Shown one piece after another: positions 17,380-26,161 of a DNA stretch of 64,000 bases. Under the pieces are notes generated by a model, which was not told where the DNA came from, did not search any database, and saw only the letters and a program-made list of their open reading frames with translations. Both the position numbers and the translations under genes were made by a program. Each line of letters begins with the position of its first letter. The stretch's first letter is position 1. The stretch is from Pseudobdellovibrio sp031428275 (GTDB lineage Bacteria > Bdellovibrionota > Bdellovibrionia > Bdellovibrionales > Bdellovibrionaceae), in NCBI GenBank assembly GCA_031428275.1, contig JANPPC010000043.1, positions 1 to 64,000 on the forward strand, read 5' to 3'.

Positions 17380-18489
17380 TTAAGACTTAAAAAAGCCCTT
17401 CTTTTTGGCAGCGACATTCGTCTTGGATAATTCAGCCAGTTCTCTGACCAGTTTCTCCTCATCCTCAGTTAGCTTCTTAGGAAATTGCACAGTTAACGTG
17501 TAATACAAATCACCACGTCTTGATCCCCGCAATGACGGTAAGCCATTACCGGCGACCTTTATACGCTCGCCCGGTTTTGCTCCACGCGGAATTTCAACTT
17601 TTACGTCGCCTTCTAATGCTTCTGTCGTGACTTCTCCGCCGACTAAAAACTGTAAATAAGAAACTTCAAGTTCAGCAAAAATATGATCGCCTTCGCGCTC
17701 GAAAATGTCATGATCCTTTACACTGATTTCAACGTAAAGATCACCGTTAGGGCCGCCGCGATACCCACCCTCACCTTCGTTCGTGATTCTTAATCTTGTA
17801 CCATTATCGACGCCCGCCGGAATCGTAACTTTGATTTTACGCTTCACGCGCTGACGACCTTTACCCGAACAGACCAGGCAAGGTCTCTCGATCGTCTCGC
17901 CCGAACCTTGACACTTATGGCAGGCTGAAGCCATCGTAAAAAAGCCCTGCTGGCGAACGACTTGGCCCGAACCACGACATACACTGCACGTCGTCGCAGA
18001 CGAACCTTTTTCTGCACCTGAGCCATTGCAATCGCCGCAGTTAGCCTCGGTATCGAATTCAATTTGCTGCTCTTTAGTGGCCAGAACATCTTTCAGCTCA
18101 ATTTCAGTTAAGTAACGTAAATCAGCGCCTTTGCGCGAAGAATTTTTCGAACGACCACGCTGCTGTTGCTGGCCACCAAAAATATCTCCGAAAATATCTC
18201 CGAACTGCGAGAATATATCACTGGCATCTTGAAACCCACCGCCATTGCTGCGTCCACCTTGAAAGGCTTGGTGACCGAAGCGATCGTACTGCGCGCGCTT
18301 GTCGCTATTACTTAAAATTTCGTAAGCCTCGGCGGCTTCTTTGAATTTATCTTCAGCTTCTTTATTTCCGGGATTTCGATCGGGATGAAATTCCATCGCC
18401 AATTTACGGTAAGATTTTTTAATCGTATCGCCGTCAGCGGTACGTTCAACAGATAAAATTTCGTAGTAATCGCGCTTAATTGATGACAT
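17380..18489 (-). CDS. dnaJ: Hsp40 co-chaperone DnaJ
   Basis: Stimulates the DnaK ATPase and delivers substrates. 369 residues: J domain with HPD (near residue 34), a Gly/Phe-rich linker, four zinc-finger repeats CGDCNGSG, CSVCRGSG, CHKCQGSG and CLVCSGKG, then the C-terminal substrate domains. There is no Shine-Dalgarno before the ATG; a promoter-like sequence lies immediately upstream. It precedes dnaK, the reverse of the common dnaK-dnaJ order, and no grpE is in the window. Confidence 0.97.
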   Translation of the reverse strand: MSSIKRDYYEILSVERTADGDTIKKSYRKLAMEFHPDRNPGNKEAEDKFKEAAEAYEILSNSDKRAQYDRFGHQAFQGGRSNGGGFQDASDIFSQFGDIFGDIFGGQQQQRGRSKNSSRKGADLRYLTEIELKDVLATKEQQIEFDTEANCGDCNGSGAEKGSSATTCSVCRGSGQVVRQQGFFTMASACHKCQGSGETIERPCLVCSGKGRQRVKRKIKVTIPAGVDNGTRLRITNEGEGGYRGGPNGDLYVEISVKDHDIFEREGDHIFAELEVSYLQFLVGGEVTTEALEGDVKVEIPRGAKPGERIKVAGNGLPSLRGSRRGDLYYTLTVQFPKKLTEDEEKLVRELAELSKTNVAAKKKGFFKS

Positions 18490-18498
18490 GGAATATGA

Positions 18499-18526
18499 AT
18501 ATGATGGTTTTTAAAAAAAGGTCAAG
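18499..18526 (-). promoter_or_regulatory. Possible heat-shock promoter of dnaJ
   Basis: On the minus strand CTTGAC (18521-18526), a 14-base spacer, then CATCATAT (18499-18506) fit the sigma-32 pattern CTTGAA-N13-15-CCCCATNT with three mismatches in all. The predicted start lies within a few bases of the dnaJ ATG, which has no Shine-Dalgarno, so the transcript may be nearly leaderless. Confidence 0.4.
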
Positions 18527-18544
18527 CCTTGAGGCAAACAAAGC

Positions 18545-19276
18545 CTAATCTTTCACGCCATCTAGTTTGTTTTGCAAGCGCTTTACCAGCGAGGGCTCTT
18601 TGCTGTTTTCGATCATTTGCTTTAGAATCTGTTGGGCAAATTTTCTCTCTCCACCCTCATCGGCTAATCGGCCAGCCAAAACGTGAACCCAAGCCGGAGC
18701 GCCGTTCTCGGCTGCCGCATAATAAAGCTGAGATGCCTTTAGTTTATTCTTCTCTTCGAATAGGGCGTGGTAGGCAGCTGCATAACTAAGCCGCCAATCG
18801 TTAGGAAACTGCAAAATACCCTTATCGAAGATCTGAGACGCGCCAGAATAATCAGAAATCAGTACGGTTAAAGACATAGCTCCAAAAAAGTAAGCGTCGC
18901 GAAACCTCTTGTCTAGATCAGTTGTTAAATCAACGATTTGATATAGCCACGATTCAGAGGTGCACTCGACTTCATTTACTTTTTTATCGCAATAATCAAA
19001 ATCTTGCAAAGCCCGCAACCACAGCGAATCAGAAATTTGAATTTGCAAACCCGTCGCAAGGTTTTGAATAATCTGCGGCGGAGGCAGGTACTCTGATTTT
19101 TTAAGAACTGCTGGTTTTTGGAAAAAAATTTGAGTTAAAAAAAGTCCTGATAACAATACAATAACGGCTGCATCCGACACGTAGAAGCGATTGTTTTGTA
19201 TAGCGCGCGTCACCCATGAAATCATTATCTTCAAGGTTAACATTTTTATGAGCGAGTGCAACATGATCTTCGACAC
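18545..19276 (-). CDS. Membrane-anchored TPR-like protein
   Basis: A 243-residue protein with one N-terminal membrane span (about residues 35-52) and a helical domain with TPR-like helices near 150-240 (SYAAAYHALFEEKNKLKASQ, then VHVLAGRLADEGGE). Not assigned to a known pathway. It lies 55 bases upstream of dnaJ on the same strand and diverges from clpS. The first ATG has only a weak ribosome site; a start at one of the Met residues within the first 20 is possible. Confidence 0.7.
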   Translation of the reverse strand: MSKIMLHSLIKMLTLKIMISWVTRAIQNNRFYVSDAAVIVLLSGLFLTQIFFQKPAVLKKSEYLPPPQIIQNLATGLQIQISDSLWLRALQDFDYCDKKVNEVECTSESWLYQIVDLTTDLDKRFRDAYFFGAMSLTVLISDYSGASQIFDKGILQFPNDWRLSYAAAYHALFEEKNKLKASQLYYAAAENGAPAWVHVLAGRLADEGGERKFAQQILKQMIENSKEPSLVKRLQNKLDGVKD

Positions 19277-19310
19277 TCTTTTTTTGTTATTTGCTGAATC
19301 AATTTTAGTC

Positions 19311-19316
19311 TATACT
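19311..19316 (+). promoter_or_regulatory. Possible -10 element of clpS
   Basis: TATACT lies six bases before the clpS ATG, so transcription would begin at or next to the start codon. There is no Shine-Dalgarno. No good -35 hexamer is at 17 bases. Confidence 0.35.
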
Positions 19317-19322
19317 TATTGA

Positions 19323-19631
19323 ATGAGTACCAAACGTTCTGATAGCCCCGACCTTGATCTAGATAGCGAAGTCATAGAGCCAAAACTCTATCGTGTGCTG
19401 ATGCATAATGATGACTATACTCCGATGGATTTTGTTATTTTTGTTTTAAAGAAATTTTTCGGAAAATCAGAATCGGCTGCGCACAAAATTATGCTCGATG
19501 TTCACCATAAAGGAGCGGGCCTTGCGGGGGTTTACTCTTTTGAAGTGGCTGAAAGTAAGGTTGCGCAAGTGAATCAGTTTTCAAAAACGAATCAGCATCC
19601 TTTAATGACTTCGTACGAAGAAGAAAGTTGA
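19323..19631 (+). CDS. clpS: ClpA adaptor ClpS
   Basis: Adaptor that binds N-degron substrates and delivers them to ClpAP. 102 residues. The core motifs HNDDYTPMDFVIFVL, with the Asn/Asp N-end-binding residues, and MLDVHHKGAGLAGVYSFEVAE are present. The first 25 residues form the polar tail needed for delivery. clpA follows after seven bases. The ATG has no Shine-Dalgarno and sits six bases from a -10-like hexamer. Confidence 0.96.
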   Translation: MSTKRSDSPDLDLDSEVIEPKLYRVLMHNDDYTPMDFVIFVLKKFFGKSESAAHKIMLDVHHKGAGLAGVYSFEVAESKVAQVNQFSKTNQHPLMTSYEEES

Positions 19632-19638
19632 GGTTTTT

Positions 19639-21933
19639 ATGCTTTCAAAAGAATTAGATAAAAGATTTGGTAAGTCGATCGATCTGGCAGCAAAGAAAAA
19701 TCATGAATTTGTGACCCTGGAGCATTTCTTATTCTGCTTAGTTGAAGCACCTATGATCGTAGAGATTTTAGAGAATCTAGGCACGAACCCGACAGAGGTT
19801 AAGAAAGAACTTGAGTTCTATATTAATCAAAACCCCGTGCTGACTGAAGAACAAAAAGAAGGCTTTGACCCGAAAGAATCTTGGAAGCCCGATCTATCAC
19901 CGTCGATTCATCGCGTATTTGAAAGAGCCGCCTTACAATTGCACGGCGCCGGTAAAAATGAAATTCATGAAGGCCATGTTTTAGTATCACTTTTCGAAGA
20001 AAAAAAATCATTCGCGGCTTTTTGCTTAGACAAGTGCGGCGTTACGCAGTTCGATGTGATTTCGGTCATTAGCCATCATCTTTCGTCTGGCCCCGTGGAT
20101 GGATTGAAAAAAGATTCAGATAGCGAACATGAACAAACCGGTAAACCAAAAGCTTCAGCACTCGAAGATTTTGCCCTTAATTTGAATGATTATGTTTTAT
20201 CTGGTCGAAAAGATCCGTTAGTCGGTCGCGATGATTTAATTCAAAAAATGATTCAAACATTGGGCCGGCGCACTAAAAATAATCCGCTACTAATTGGTGA
20301 CTCAGGCGTTGGCAAAACAGCCGTCGCCGAAGGATTAGCCGAAAAAATTGTTTCGGGTGAAGTACCTGAATTTTTAAAAGAGAAAATCATTTACTCGCTC
20401 GATTTAGGCTCTTTACTGGCCGGTGCGAAATACCGTGGCGATTTTGAAGGCCGACTTAAAAATATTTTAAAAGAAGTCAAAGAACGTAAAAATATTATTT
20501 TATTCATCGACGAAATTCATACGATCGTGGGTGCTGGCTCTACATCGGGTGGCTCGATGGATGCTTCGAACTTACTAAAGCCGGCACTAACCAAAGGTGA
20601 CCTTACGTTAGTTGGTGCAACTACTTTTCAAGAGTACCGCCAGCATTTTGAAAAAGATAAAGCCTTAGCCCGTCGCTTTCAGCGCTTAGACGTGAGCGAA
20701 CCTTCTGCCGATGATGCCCTAAAGATTGTAACCGGAATCAAAAAAAAGTTTGAAGAATTTCACGGCGTTACGTACTCAGATGAAAGCTTAAAAGCCTGTG
20801 TAGAGCTTTCGCAGAAGTACTTAGCCAATGCAAAATTGCCCGACAAAGCGATCGATCTGATGGACGAAGTTGCTAGCTTTATTAAACTTAAAAGTAAAAA
20901 CGCCACCATCGAGGCCCGCGATGTTATGGAAGTCGTTAGTCGTCTTTCGGGCGTTCCTGCCACAGAGATGTCTAGTGACGATTTGCGTAGCCTAAAAGAT
21001 TTAGATAAAAAATTAAAAGCCGTCGTATTCGGTCAAGATGAAGCAATCGAGCATTTAGTTCGCGCGATCAAATTTGCGCGCAGTGGATTAGATCAAAAAG
21101 ATAAACCTTGGGGCTCGTTCTTATTTGCCGGGCCAACGGGCGTAGGTAAAACTGAAGTTTGTAAACAGTTAGCGCGCATTTTAGGTATTCACTTTCATCG
21201 ATTTGATATGAGCGAGTATATGGAAAAGCATTCGATCTCAAGGCTTGTGGGCGCGCCGCCGGGATACGTCGGTTTTGAACAAGGTGGGCAGCTAACGGAA
21301 GTCGTTAGTAAGAATGCTTATTCGTTGATTCTGTTAGACGAAATTGAAAAAGCTCATAGCGATATTTATAACATCTTATTGCAGGTAATGGATGGCGGTC
21401 GTCTGACCGATGGTAACGGGCGCACCGTAGACTTTAAAAATACCTTAATCGTCATGACCACCAATGCGGGCGCGCAAGATGTTGCTAAAGGGACTATCGG
21501 CCTGTCACAAACAGATCGCAGCGGAGTCAGCAAAGATGCGATTAAGAAAACTTTTTCGCCTGAATTTATCAATCGCCTCGATCAAGTGGTTTATTTTAAT
21601 TCTTTGAGTTTCGACCTTATTTTACTGGTCGTTGAAAAATTCTTGTCTGATCTGCGTATGAATTTAGCGACTAAAAAAGTTGAGCTTAAATACGACGATG
21701 GCGTGGTGAAATGGCTGGCCGAAAAAGGTTACGACCCTGTCTATGGAGCCCGCCCGCTGGCACGCACGATCGATCAATCGATCAAAGCACAGTTGGTTGA
21801 TGAATTGCTTTTTGGTAAATTAAAAAACGGCGGTAAAGTTTTGGTCACGGTTGATCAAAGCAAATTACAATTTGATTTCAAATCGACGCCGGCGACTCAA
21901 GCTGTTAAAAAAGAGACCGTTAAAACTGAATAA
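19639..21933 (+). CDS. clpA: ClpA, ATPase subunit of the ClpAP protease
   Basis: AAA+ unfoldase of 764 residues. It has the Clp N domain (1-145), a first ATPase module with Walker A GDSGVGKT at residue 220 and Walker B FIDEIHTIVGAG, and a second module with GPTGVGKT at residue 498 and LLDEIEKAH. There is no long ClpB-type middle coil, which together with clpS upstream marks it as ClpA. ClpP is not in the window. The lytic transglycosylase gene follows nine bases after the stop. Confidence 0.97.
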   Translation: MLSKELDKRFGKSIDLAAKKNHEFVTLEHFLFCLVEAPMIVEILENLGTNPTEVKKELEFYINQNPVLTEEQKEGFDPKESWKPDLSPSIHRVFERAALQLHGAGKNEIHEGHVLVSLFEEKKSFAAFCLDKCGVTQFDVISVISHHLSSGPVDGLKKDSDSEHEQTGKPKASALEDFALNLNDYVLSGRKDPLVGRDDLIQKMIQTLGRRTKNNPLLIGDSGVGKTAVAEGLAEKIVSGEVPEFLKEKIIYSLDLGSLLAGAKYRGDFEGRLKNILKEVKERKNIILFIDEIHTIVGAGSTSGGSMDASNLLKPALTKGDLTLVGATTFQEYRQHFEKDKALARRFQRLDVSEPSADDALKIVTGIKKKFEEFHGVTYSDESLKACVELSQKYLANAKLPDKAIDLMDEVASFIKLKSKNATIEARDVMEVVSRLSGVPATEMSSDDLRSLKDLDKKLKAVVFGQDEAIEHLVRAIKFARSGLDQKDKPWGSFLFAGPTGVGKTEVCKQLARILGIHFHRFDMSEYMEKHSISRLVGAPPGYVGFEQGGQLTEVVSKNAYSLILLDEIEKAHSDIYNILLQVMDGGRLTDGNGRTVDFKNTLIVMTTNAGAQDVAKGTIGLSQTDRSGVSKDAIKKTFSPEFINRLDQVVYFNSLSFDLILLVVEKFLSDLRMNLATKKVELKYDDGVVKWLAEKGYDPVYGARPLARTIDQSIKAQLVDELLFGKLKNGGKVLVTVDQSKLQFDFKSTPATQAVKKETVKTE

Positions 21934-21942
21934 GGATTGTTC

Positions 21943-23817
21943 ATGAGATTTAATAAGTATTTGTATTCTTTGATTGCGCTTCTTTTTTTAGCGCAATCTT
22001 GTCAATCGCAGGCCCTAAAGAATTCAACTGGCGCCGCAGACGCTAAATCGGCCGATGGCAGCACGGTTGACACAAGCTCGACTAGTTTAATTGAAATGAG
22101 CTGCGATAAGTTAATTGAAAAATCAAAAGACGCTAGCTTTGCATTAAAAGGTCTAGCCGGAATTCGCGCCCATAAAAACTGTAAAAACTTTCGCTATGAT
22201 ATGAAAGAACTTTCAGACATTGAAAAGCGCATTTACTCGGAAGAAATTGAAGAGCTTGACCCCACCCGCCCCGTTTCGCCCGGAAAACTGTCGGTGGCCG
22301 AACTGAAATTAAATCTAAAAAATGCCAAAGACCCATCCGAAAAGATGAAAGCTTTTAAACAGCTGCGCGCCCGTCAAAAAAGCGCGGGTCAGCGTAACGA
22401 CTACTTAAAGACAACCGCTGACTTATTTAATTGGACCAAAACTGAATTTGCCAAAAATAAAAAAGATGCTGATTATGCACTTCGATTTTACGAAGCTACG
22501 CAACTTTTTTCACGTACCTATTGGACTGAAAATCGTCACACGCAAGCCGATAAAATTTTAGTCGATACGTTACGCTTATTAAAAGGTATGACTTCCGTAG
22601 CCGAAATTTATTATATACAGGGACGAATGGCTGAAGAAGACCGAAATTTTGAAAACGCGGTCGCAAATTATGACTTAGCATTAGAAGATATTAAAAAATT
22701 TAATCCAAAAAATTTATCATTTACCAGTGATCGCATCCAATGGATTAAATCTTGGATATTGTATAAAAATAGTAAGTGGACCGAAGCAGAAAAATCATTT
22801 GCGGCTTTAGCGGCATCAACGGTTGAACCTAGCGAAAGATCTCGAGCCACGTTTTATCAAGCGCGTTCTTTAAAAGAACAAGATAAAAAAGAAGAGGCCA
22901 CTAAGTTGCTAGAAAAATTAACCACCGATGACTTTTTTGGTTATTACGGATTGGTGGCCCATTTTGAACTGGGTCGAAAACTTCCCGCCCTATCAAAAAT
23001 TAAATTTGAAAAAAAATTTCCCTTCGACAATGCTTTAACTTTTTTACCTTTGCATGAGAAATCTATTTTTCAAGAGCTGATTAACTACCAAGAACTTGAT
23101 TTAGCTGAAAAAGCGGTGCCGATCATTTCTAAAGGTTTAGAAAAACAAATAAATGTAAGTCTTTACTTGGCTGACAAAGGCAGTCGCTTCTTACCTTTGT
23201 TCGCTTCATTTTCAAAATTACCTAATGATTCAAAAATTGAGGTTTTATTAAAACACCCGCAGTTGATTTTTCCGCAGCCCCACGTTGACCAAGTTAAAGT
23301 GATGGCAGATAAAACTCAGCTGCCGTCTTCGCTGATCTATTCGATCATGAAGCAAGAGTCGGCATTTAATCCGAGAACGCGCAGCCACGCCGATGCGATG
23401 GGCCTTATGCAAGTCATCCCACGCTTAGCCAAACATCTGGCGAAAAAATATTCAGTGGGTTATGTAAAACCTGAAGATTTATATAACCCACAAGTTAACA
23501 TTCAATTAGGCAGCTATGAACTTATGGACCAAGTTAAAAAACAAAGCGGCCAGTTAACTCACGTGGCTGCTGCCTATAACGCGGGTCCAAACGCGCTTGC
23601 GGGTTGGCTAAAGACCCGTAAAGCGAACGACACTCTTGAGTTCATCGAGGATATCCCCTACGAAGAAACACGTACTTATGTAAAGATCATTGCACGTAAT
23701 AAGCTTTTCTATCAAAGAATCTCATCTTGGGACGAAGATCAGCTGTTTCCCAGTGAGTTTTTAAATATAAACGTCACAAAACAGAACACTTCTGAGGCTG
23801 TTAAAACCGAAAATTAA
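21943..23817 (+). CDS. Lytic murein transglycosylase, lipoprotein (Slt-type)
   Basis: Cuts peptidoglycan glycan strands to 1,6-anhydro ends in the periplasm. 624 residues from the ATG, six bases behind AAGGA. The lipobox is LAQSC. The middle part (about 100-430) is an all-helical superhelix of TPR-like repeats, as in Slt70. The C-terminal SLT/GH23 domain has the catalytic glutamate in KQESAFNPRTRSHADAMGLM, then AAYNAGPNAL and YEETRTYVK. It follows clpA by nine bases. In a predator such an enzyme might act on its own or on prey wall; the sequence does not say which. Confidence 0.92.
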   Translation: MRFNKYLYSLIALLFLAQSCQSQALKNSTGAADAKSADGSTVDTSSTSLIEMSCDKLIEKSKDASFALKGLAGIRAHKNCKNFRYDMKELSDIEKRIYSEEIEELDPTRPVSPGKLSVAELKLNLKNAKDPSEKMKAFKQLRARQKSAGQRNDYLKTTADLFNWTKTEFAKNKKDADYALRFYEATQLFSRTYWTENRHTQADKILVDTLRLLKGMTSVAEIYYIQGRMAEEDRNFENAVANYDLALEDIKKFNPKNLSFTSDRIQWIKSWILYKNSKWTEAEKSFAALAASTVEPSERSRATFYQARSLKEQDKKEEATKLLEKLTTDDFFGYYGLVAHFELGRKLPALSKIKFEKKFPFDNALTFLPLHEKSIFQELINYQELDLAEKAVPIISKGLEKQINVSLYLADKGSRFLPLFASFSKLPNDSKIEVLLKHPQLIFPQPHVDQVKVMADKTQLPSSLIYSIMKQESAFNPRTRSHADAMGLMQVIPRLAKHLAKKYSVGYVKPEDLYNPQVNIQLGSYELMDQVKKQSGQLTHVAAAYNAGPNALAGWLKTRKANDTLEFIEDIPYEETRTYVKIIARNKLFYQRISSWDEDQLFPSEFLNINVTKQNTSEAVKTEN

Positions 23818-23854
23818 CTTACAGATCTTCTTTTTGTAATCCGAAAGGTTATAC

Positions 23855-25279
23855 ATGAAGAAGCTCAATCCAACAGTTGCGACAGCCGGTGTATTCATCA
23901 TATTTTGTCTATCGGTGGTTCTATATCAAGAATTCGCTTTAAGCGATTCACCGTCTCGTAAAACGCAATCAACTTCAAAAAAAGATAAGAAATTAAGTAA
24001 AGAAAAATTAAAAGTCATTGAAGGTCGTGAACTTGAGTTAGGTTTCGTAAAAGAGCAAACCGATAAAGTTATTAATGAGCCTTCGGCTTTATTTAATGAC
24101 CCTGCCATCAAACAGGCCTGGGGTTTAAAAAAATCAGACGCTGCACGCGCCTGGCAAGTTACCCAAGGAAGCAAATCAACGGTTGTAGCCGTCATCGATA
24201 CGGGCATTGACGTCAATCATGAAGATCTTAAAAAGAACTTATGGGTGAATCCTGGCGAAAGCGGCAAAGATGCGCAAGGGCGCGATAAAGCAGGTAATGG
24301 TGTAGATGACGATGAAAATGGATTCATTGATGACGTCAACGGTTGGAACTTCGTAGCTAATAATAATAAATTAGACGATAATCACGGCCACGGAACTCAT
24401 ATCGCCGGAATCATTGGCGCCGAAGCCGGAAATCAAAAAGGCATCAGCGGGATCTCTCCGCAGGTTAGCCTGATGACATTAAAGTATTTTGATCCGAAAG
24501 TTCCTAATACCGACAATTTAAAAAATACAATCGCCGCGATCCGCTACGCGATTAAAATGGGTGCGCACATTATTAACTATTCAGGCGGCGGCACTGATTA
24601 TTCGCAAGAAGAATTTGATGCGGTCAAGTTAGCTGAAAAGAAGGGTATCTTATTCGTGGCGGCCGCAGGCAACGAACGATCAAACTCGGATCAACATCAC
24701 TACTACCCGGCAGACTACAAATTAAAAAATATTATTTCTGTGACCGCAATTGATCCTACTACTGAAGTTTTATCATCTTCAAATTACGGCGTAGATACCG
24801 TTGATATTGCAGCTCCGGGGCAGAATATCTTATCGTGTTTACCACATAACTCTTACGGTTTAATGACCGGCACTTCACAAGCTACGGCATTTGTTACGGG
24901 CGCAGCTGTCTTAGTCATGTCACATAAAAATCAATATCTTCAGGCCGAAGAAATCAAAAATTACATTTTATCGACCGGCGATACTTCGATCTCACTTGTG
25001 GCTAAAACACGCACGGCTCGTCAGCTAAATCTATTTAAGTCGCTCACTATTTTAGGAGGCGAAACTGCGATCTCTGGAACGAGTGCTCCGAAAGTAAATC
25101 GTCGCTTTCTTTCTGACGGACGCCCTAAAGAAGACTCTTCTTTAGGAAATGACCCCAACATGAAAAAATCAGGCAATGTTTCACAACTAATGGATTTCGT
25201 TAAAAAGATCGATCCTGATGCTAAAAAAAGACCCACGATACGACTTGGTGCAGACCAAGTACAAGACAGCGAAGAATAG
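23855..25279 (+). CDS. Subtilisin-like serine protease (S8)
   Basis: A 474-residue exported protease with an N-terminal hydrophobic segment (signal or anchor, residues 9-27) and a Lys/Ser-rich linker. The catalytic residues are visible: Asp115 in VIDTGID, His179 in HGHGTH, Asn273 in AAAGNE and Ser341 in GTSQATAF. A Ca-binding-like stretch of Asp/Asn (NGVDDDENGFIDD) lies near 150. The ~110-residue C-terminal tail is polar and unrecognised. It lies 37 bases after the transglycosylase gene, likely the same operon. There is no recognisable large propeptide. Confidence 0.92.
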   Translation: MKKLNPTVATAGVFIIFCLSVVLYQEFALSDSPSRKTQSTSKKDKKLSKEKLKVIEGRELELGFVKEQTDKVINEPSALFNDPAIKQAWGLKKSDAARAWQVTQGSKSTVVAVIDTGIDVNHEDLKKNLWVNPGESGKDAQGRDKAGNGVDDDENGFIDDVNGWNFVANNNKLDDNHGHGTHIAGIIGAEAGNQKGISGISPQVSLMTLKYFDPKVPNTDNLKNTIAAIRYAIKMGAHIINYSGGGTDYSQEEFDAVKLAEKKGILFVAAAGNERSNSDQHHYYPADYKLKNIISVTAIDPTTEVLSSSNYGVDTVDIAAPGQNILSCLPHNSYGLMTGTSQATAFVTGAAVLVMSHKNQYLQAEEIKNYILSTGDTSISLVAKTRTARQLNLFKSLTILGGETAISGTSAPKVNRRFLSDGRPKEDSSLGNDPNMKKSGNVSQLMDFVKKIDPDAKKRPTIRLGADQVQDSEE

Positions 25280-25287
25280 CTACTTGG

Positions 25288-26118
25288 TTAAAGTTTGAAA
25301 TCGATACCGTTGCTTTTTCTCTGCGAAGAAACGATGCCTAAACCAAATGACAAAACTGTAATTGCCACGACTAGCCCGGTTAAATTCGGGAAAGTCGGCT
25401 TGATTTTGTTATAGACTAGTAAACTCATTCCTAAAAAACCCACCGCAATAAAAATCCAGTGAGCAAATAAGATTTCTTTTTTAGTATCTAATTTTTCTGC
25501 CGAGGTCGGCTGACGAAACTGTTGCTCTAGACGCAGCTCGATTTGATTCATATACTTCTCGCAAGACGAATCAAAGCCCATCGTCTTTTGCAAATCAGCG
25601 TATTTCTTAAAAGCGAAATTTAAAGCCATTTTCTTTTGGCAGCAATTTAAAAAATCTTGATGTAATTGATCGTTCGTAAAATCAACTAGAGCCTTTTGCC
25701 AAATCTGATTCAGCTCAAACAAAGAGGGACTTTCGACTTTTTGCAATTCTTCGAACTTCGTGCCAAAAACTCCGCAAGAAGGGCATTCATCTGAATTCTG
25801 GGCCTTCAAATGACTGCATTTTGGACAGTGTATAAAAGTCGCCTGGCTGCTCCTATTTGTTTGATAAAGACCGAATGAGTTAATTTCTTGAGTTAGTAAA
25901 AATGATTTCGAGCACGCTGTGCAGTCAAATTCAGGCTGTAAACCTTCAAAAACGTCTTGATTTGTACGGTAAAGCTTTTGGCAATGAGGGCAACGAAAGC
26001 GCACTCTGTCGGCATCTGCTATGACTTCAGACGGACTAGCTAAGTCAGCTGCAAAAGCTGACTCTTTAAAATTTTCATCACCATCCTGGTGACTGACATG
26101 TGTCGTCTCTAAATTCAT
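25288..26118 (-). CDS. Zinc-ribbon membrane protein of unknown function
   Basis: A 276-residue protein from an ATG with GGGGGAAG upstream; a longer frame exists but has no ribosome site. Two or three zinc-ribbon-like units are visible in the first half: FRCPHCQKLY, FDCTACSKSF, and IHCPKCSHLK with CPSC. Two hydrophobic segments close the C-terminus. The MJ0042-type N-terminal finger suggests a regulator or scaffold, but no function is known. Its start is only 43 bases from that of lnt on the other strand. Confidence 0.7.
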   Translation of the reverse strand: MNLETTHVSHQDGDENFKESAFAADLASPSEVIADADRVRFRCPHCQKLYRTNQDVFEGLQPEFDCTACSKSFLLTQEINSFGLYQTNRSSQATFIHCPKCSHLKAQNSDECPSCGVFGTKFEELQKVESPSLFELNQIWQKALVDFTNDQLHQDFLNCCQKKMALNFAFKKYADLQKTMGFDSSCEKYMNQIELRLEQQFRQPTSAEKLDTKKEILFAHWIFIAVGFLGMSLLVYNKIKPTFPNLTGLVVAITVLSFGLGIVSSQRKSNGIDFKL

Positions 26119-26161
26119 CTGCGTCTTCCCCCGAATAACAGAATGTGCTACCAATAGTAGG

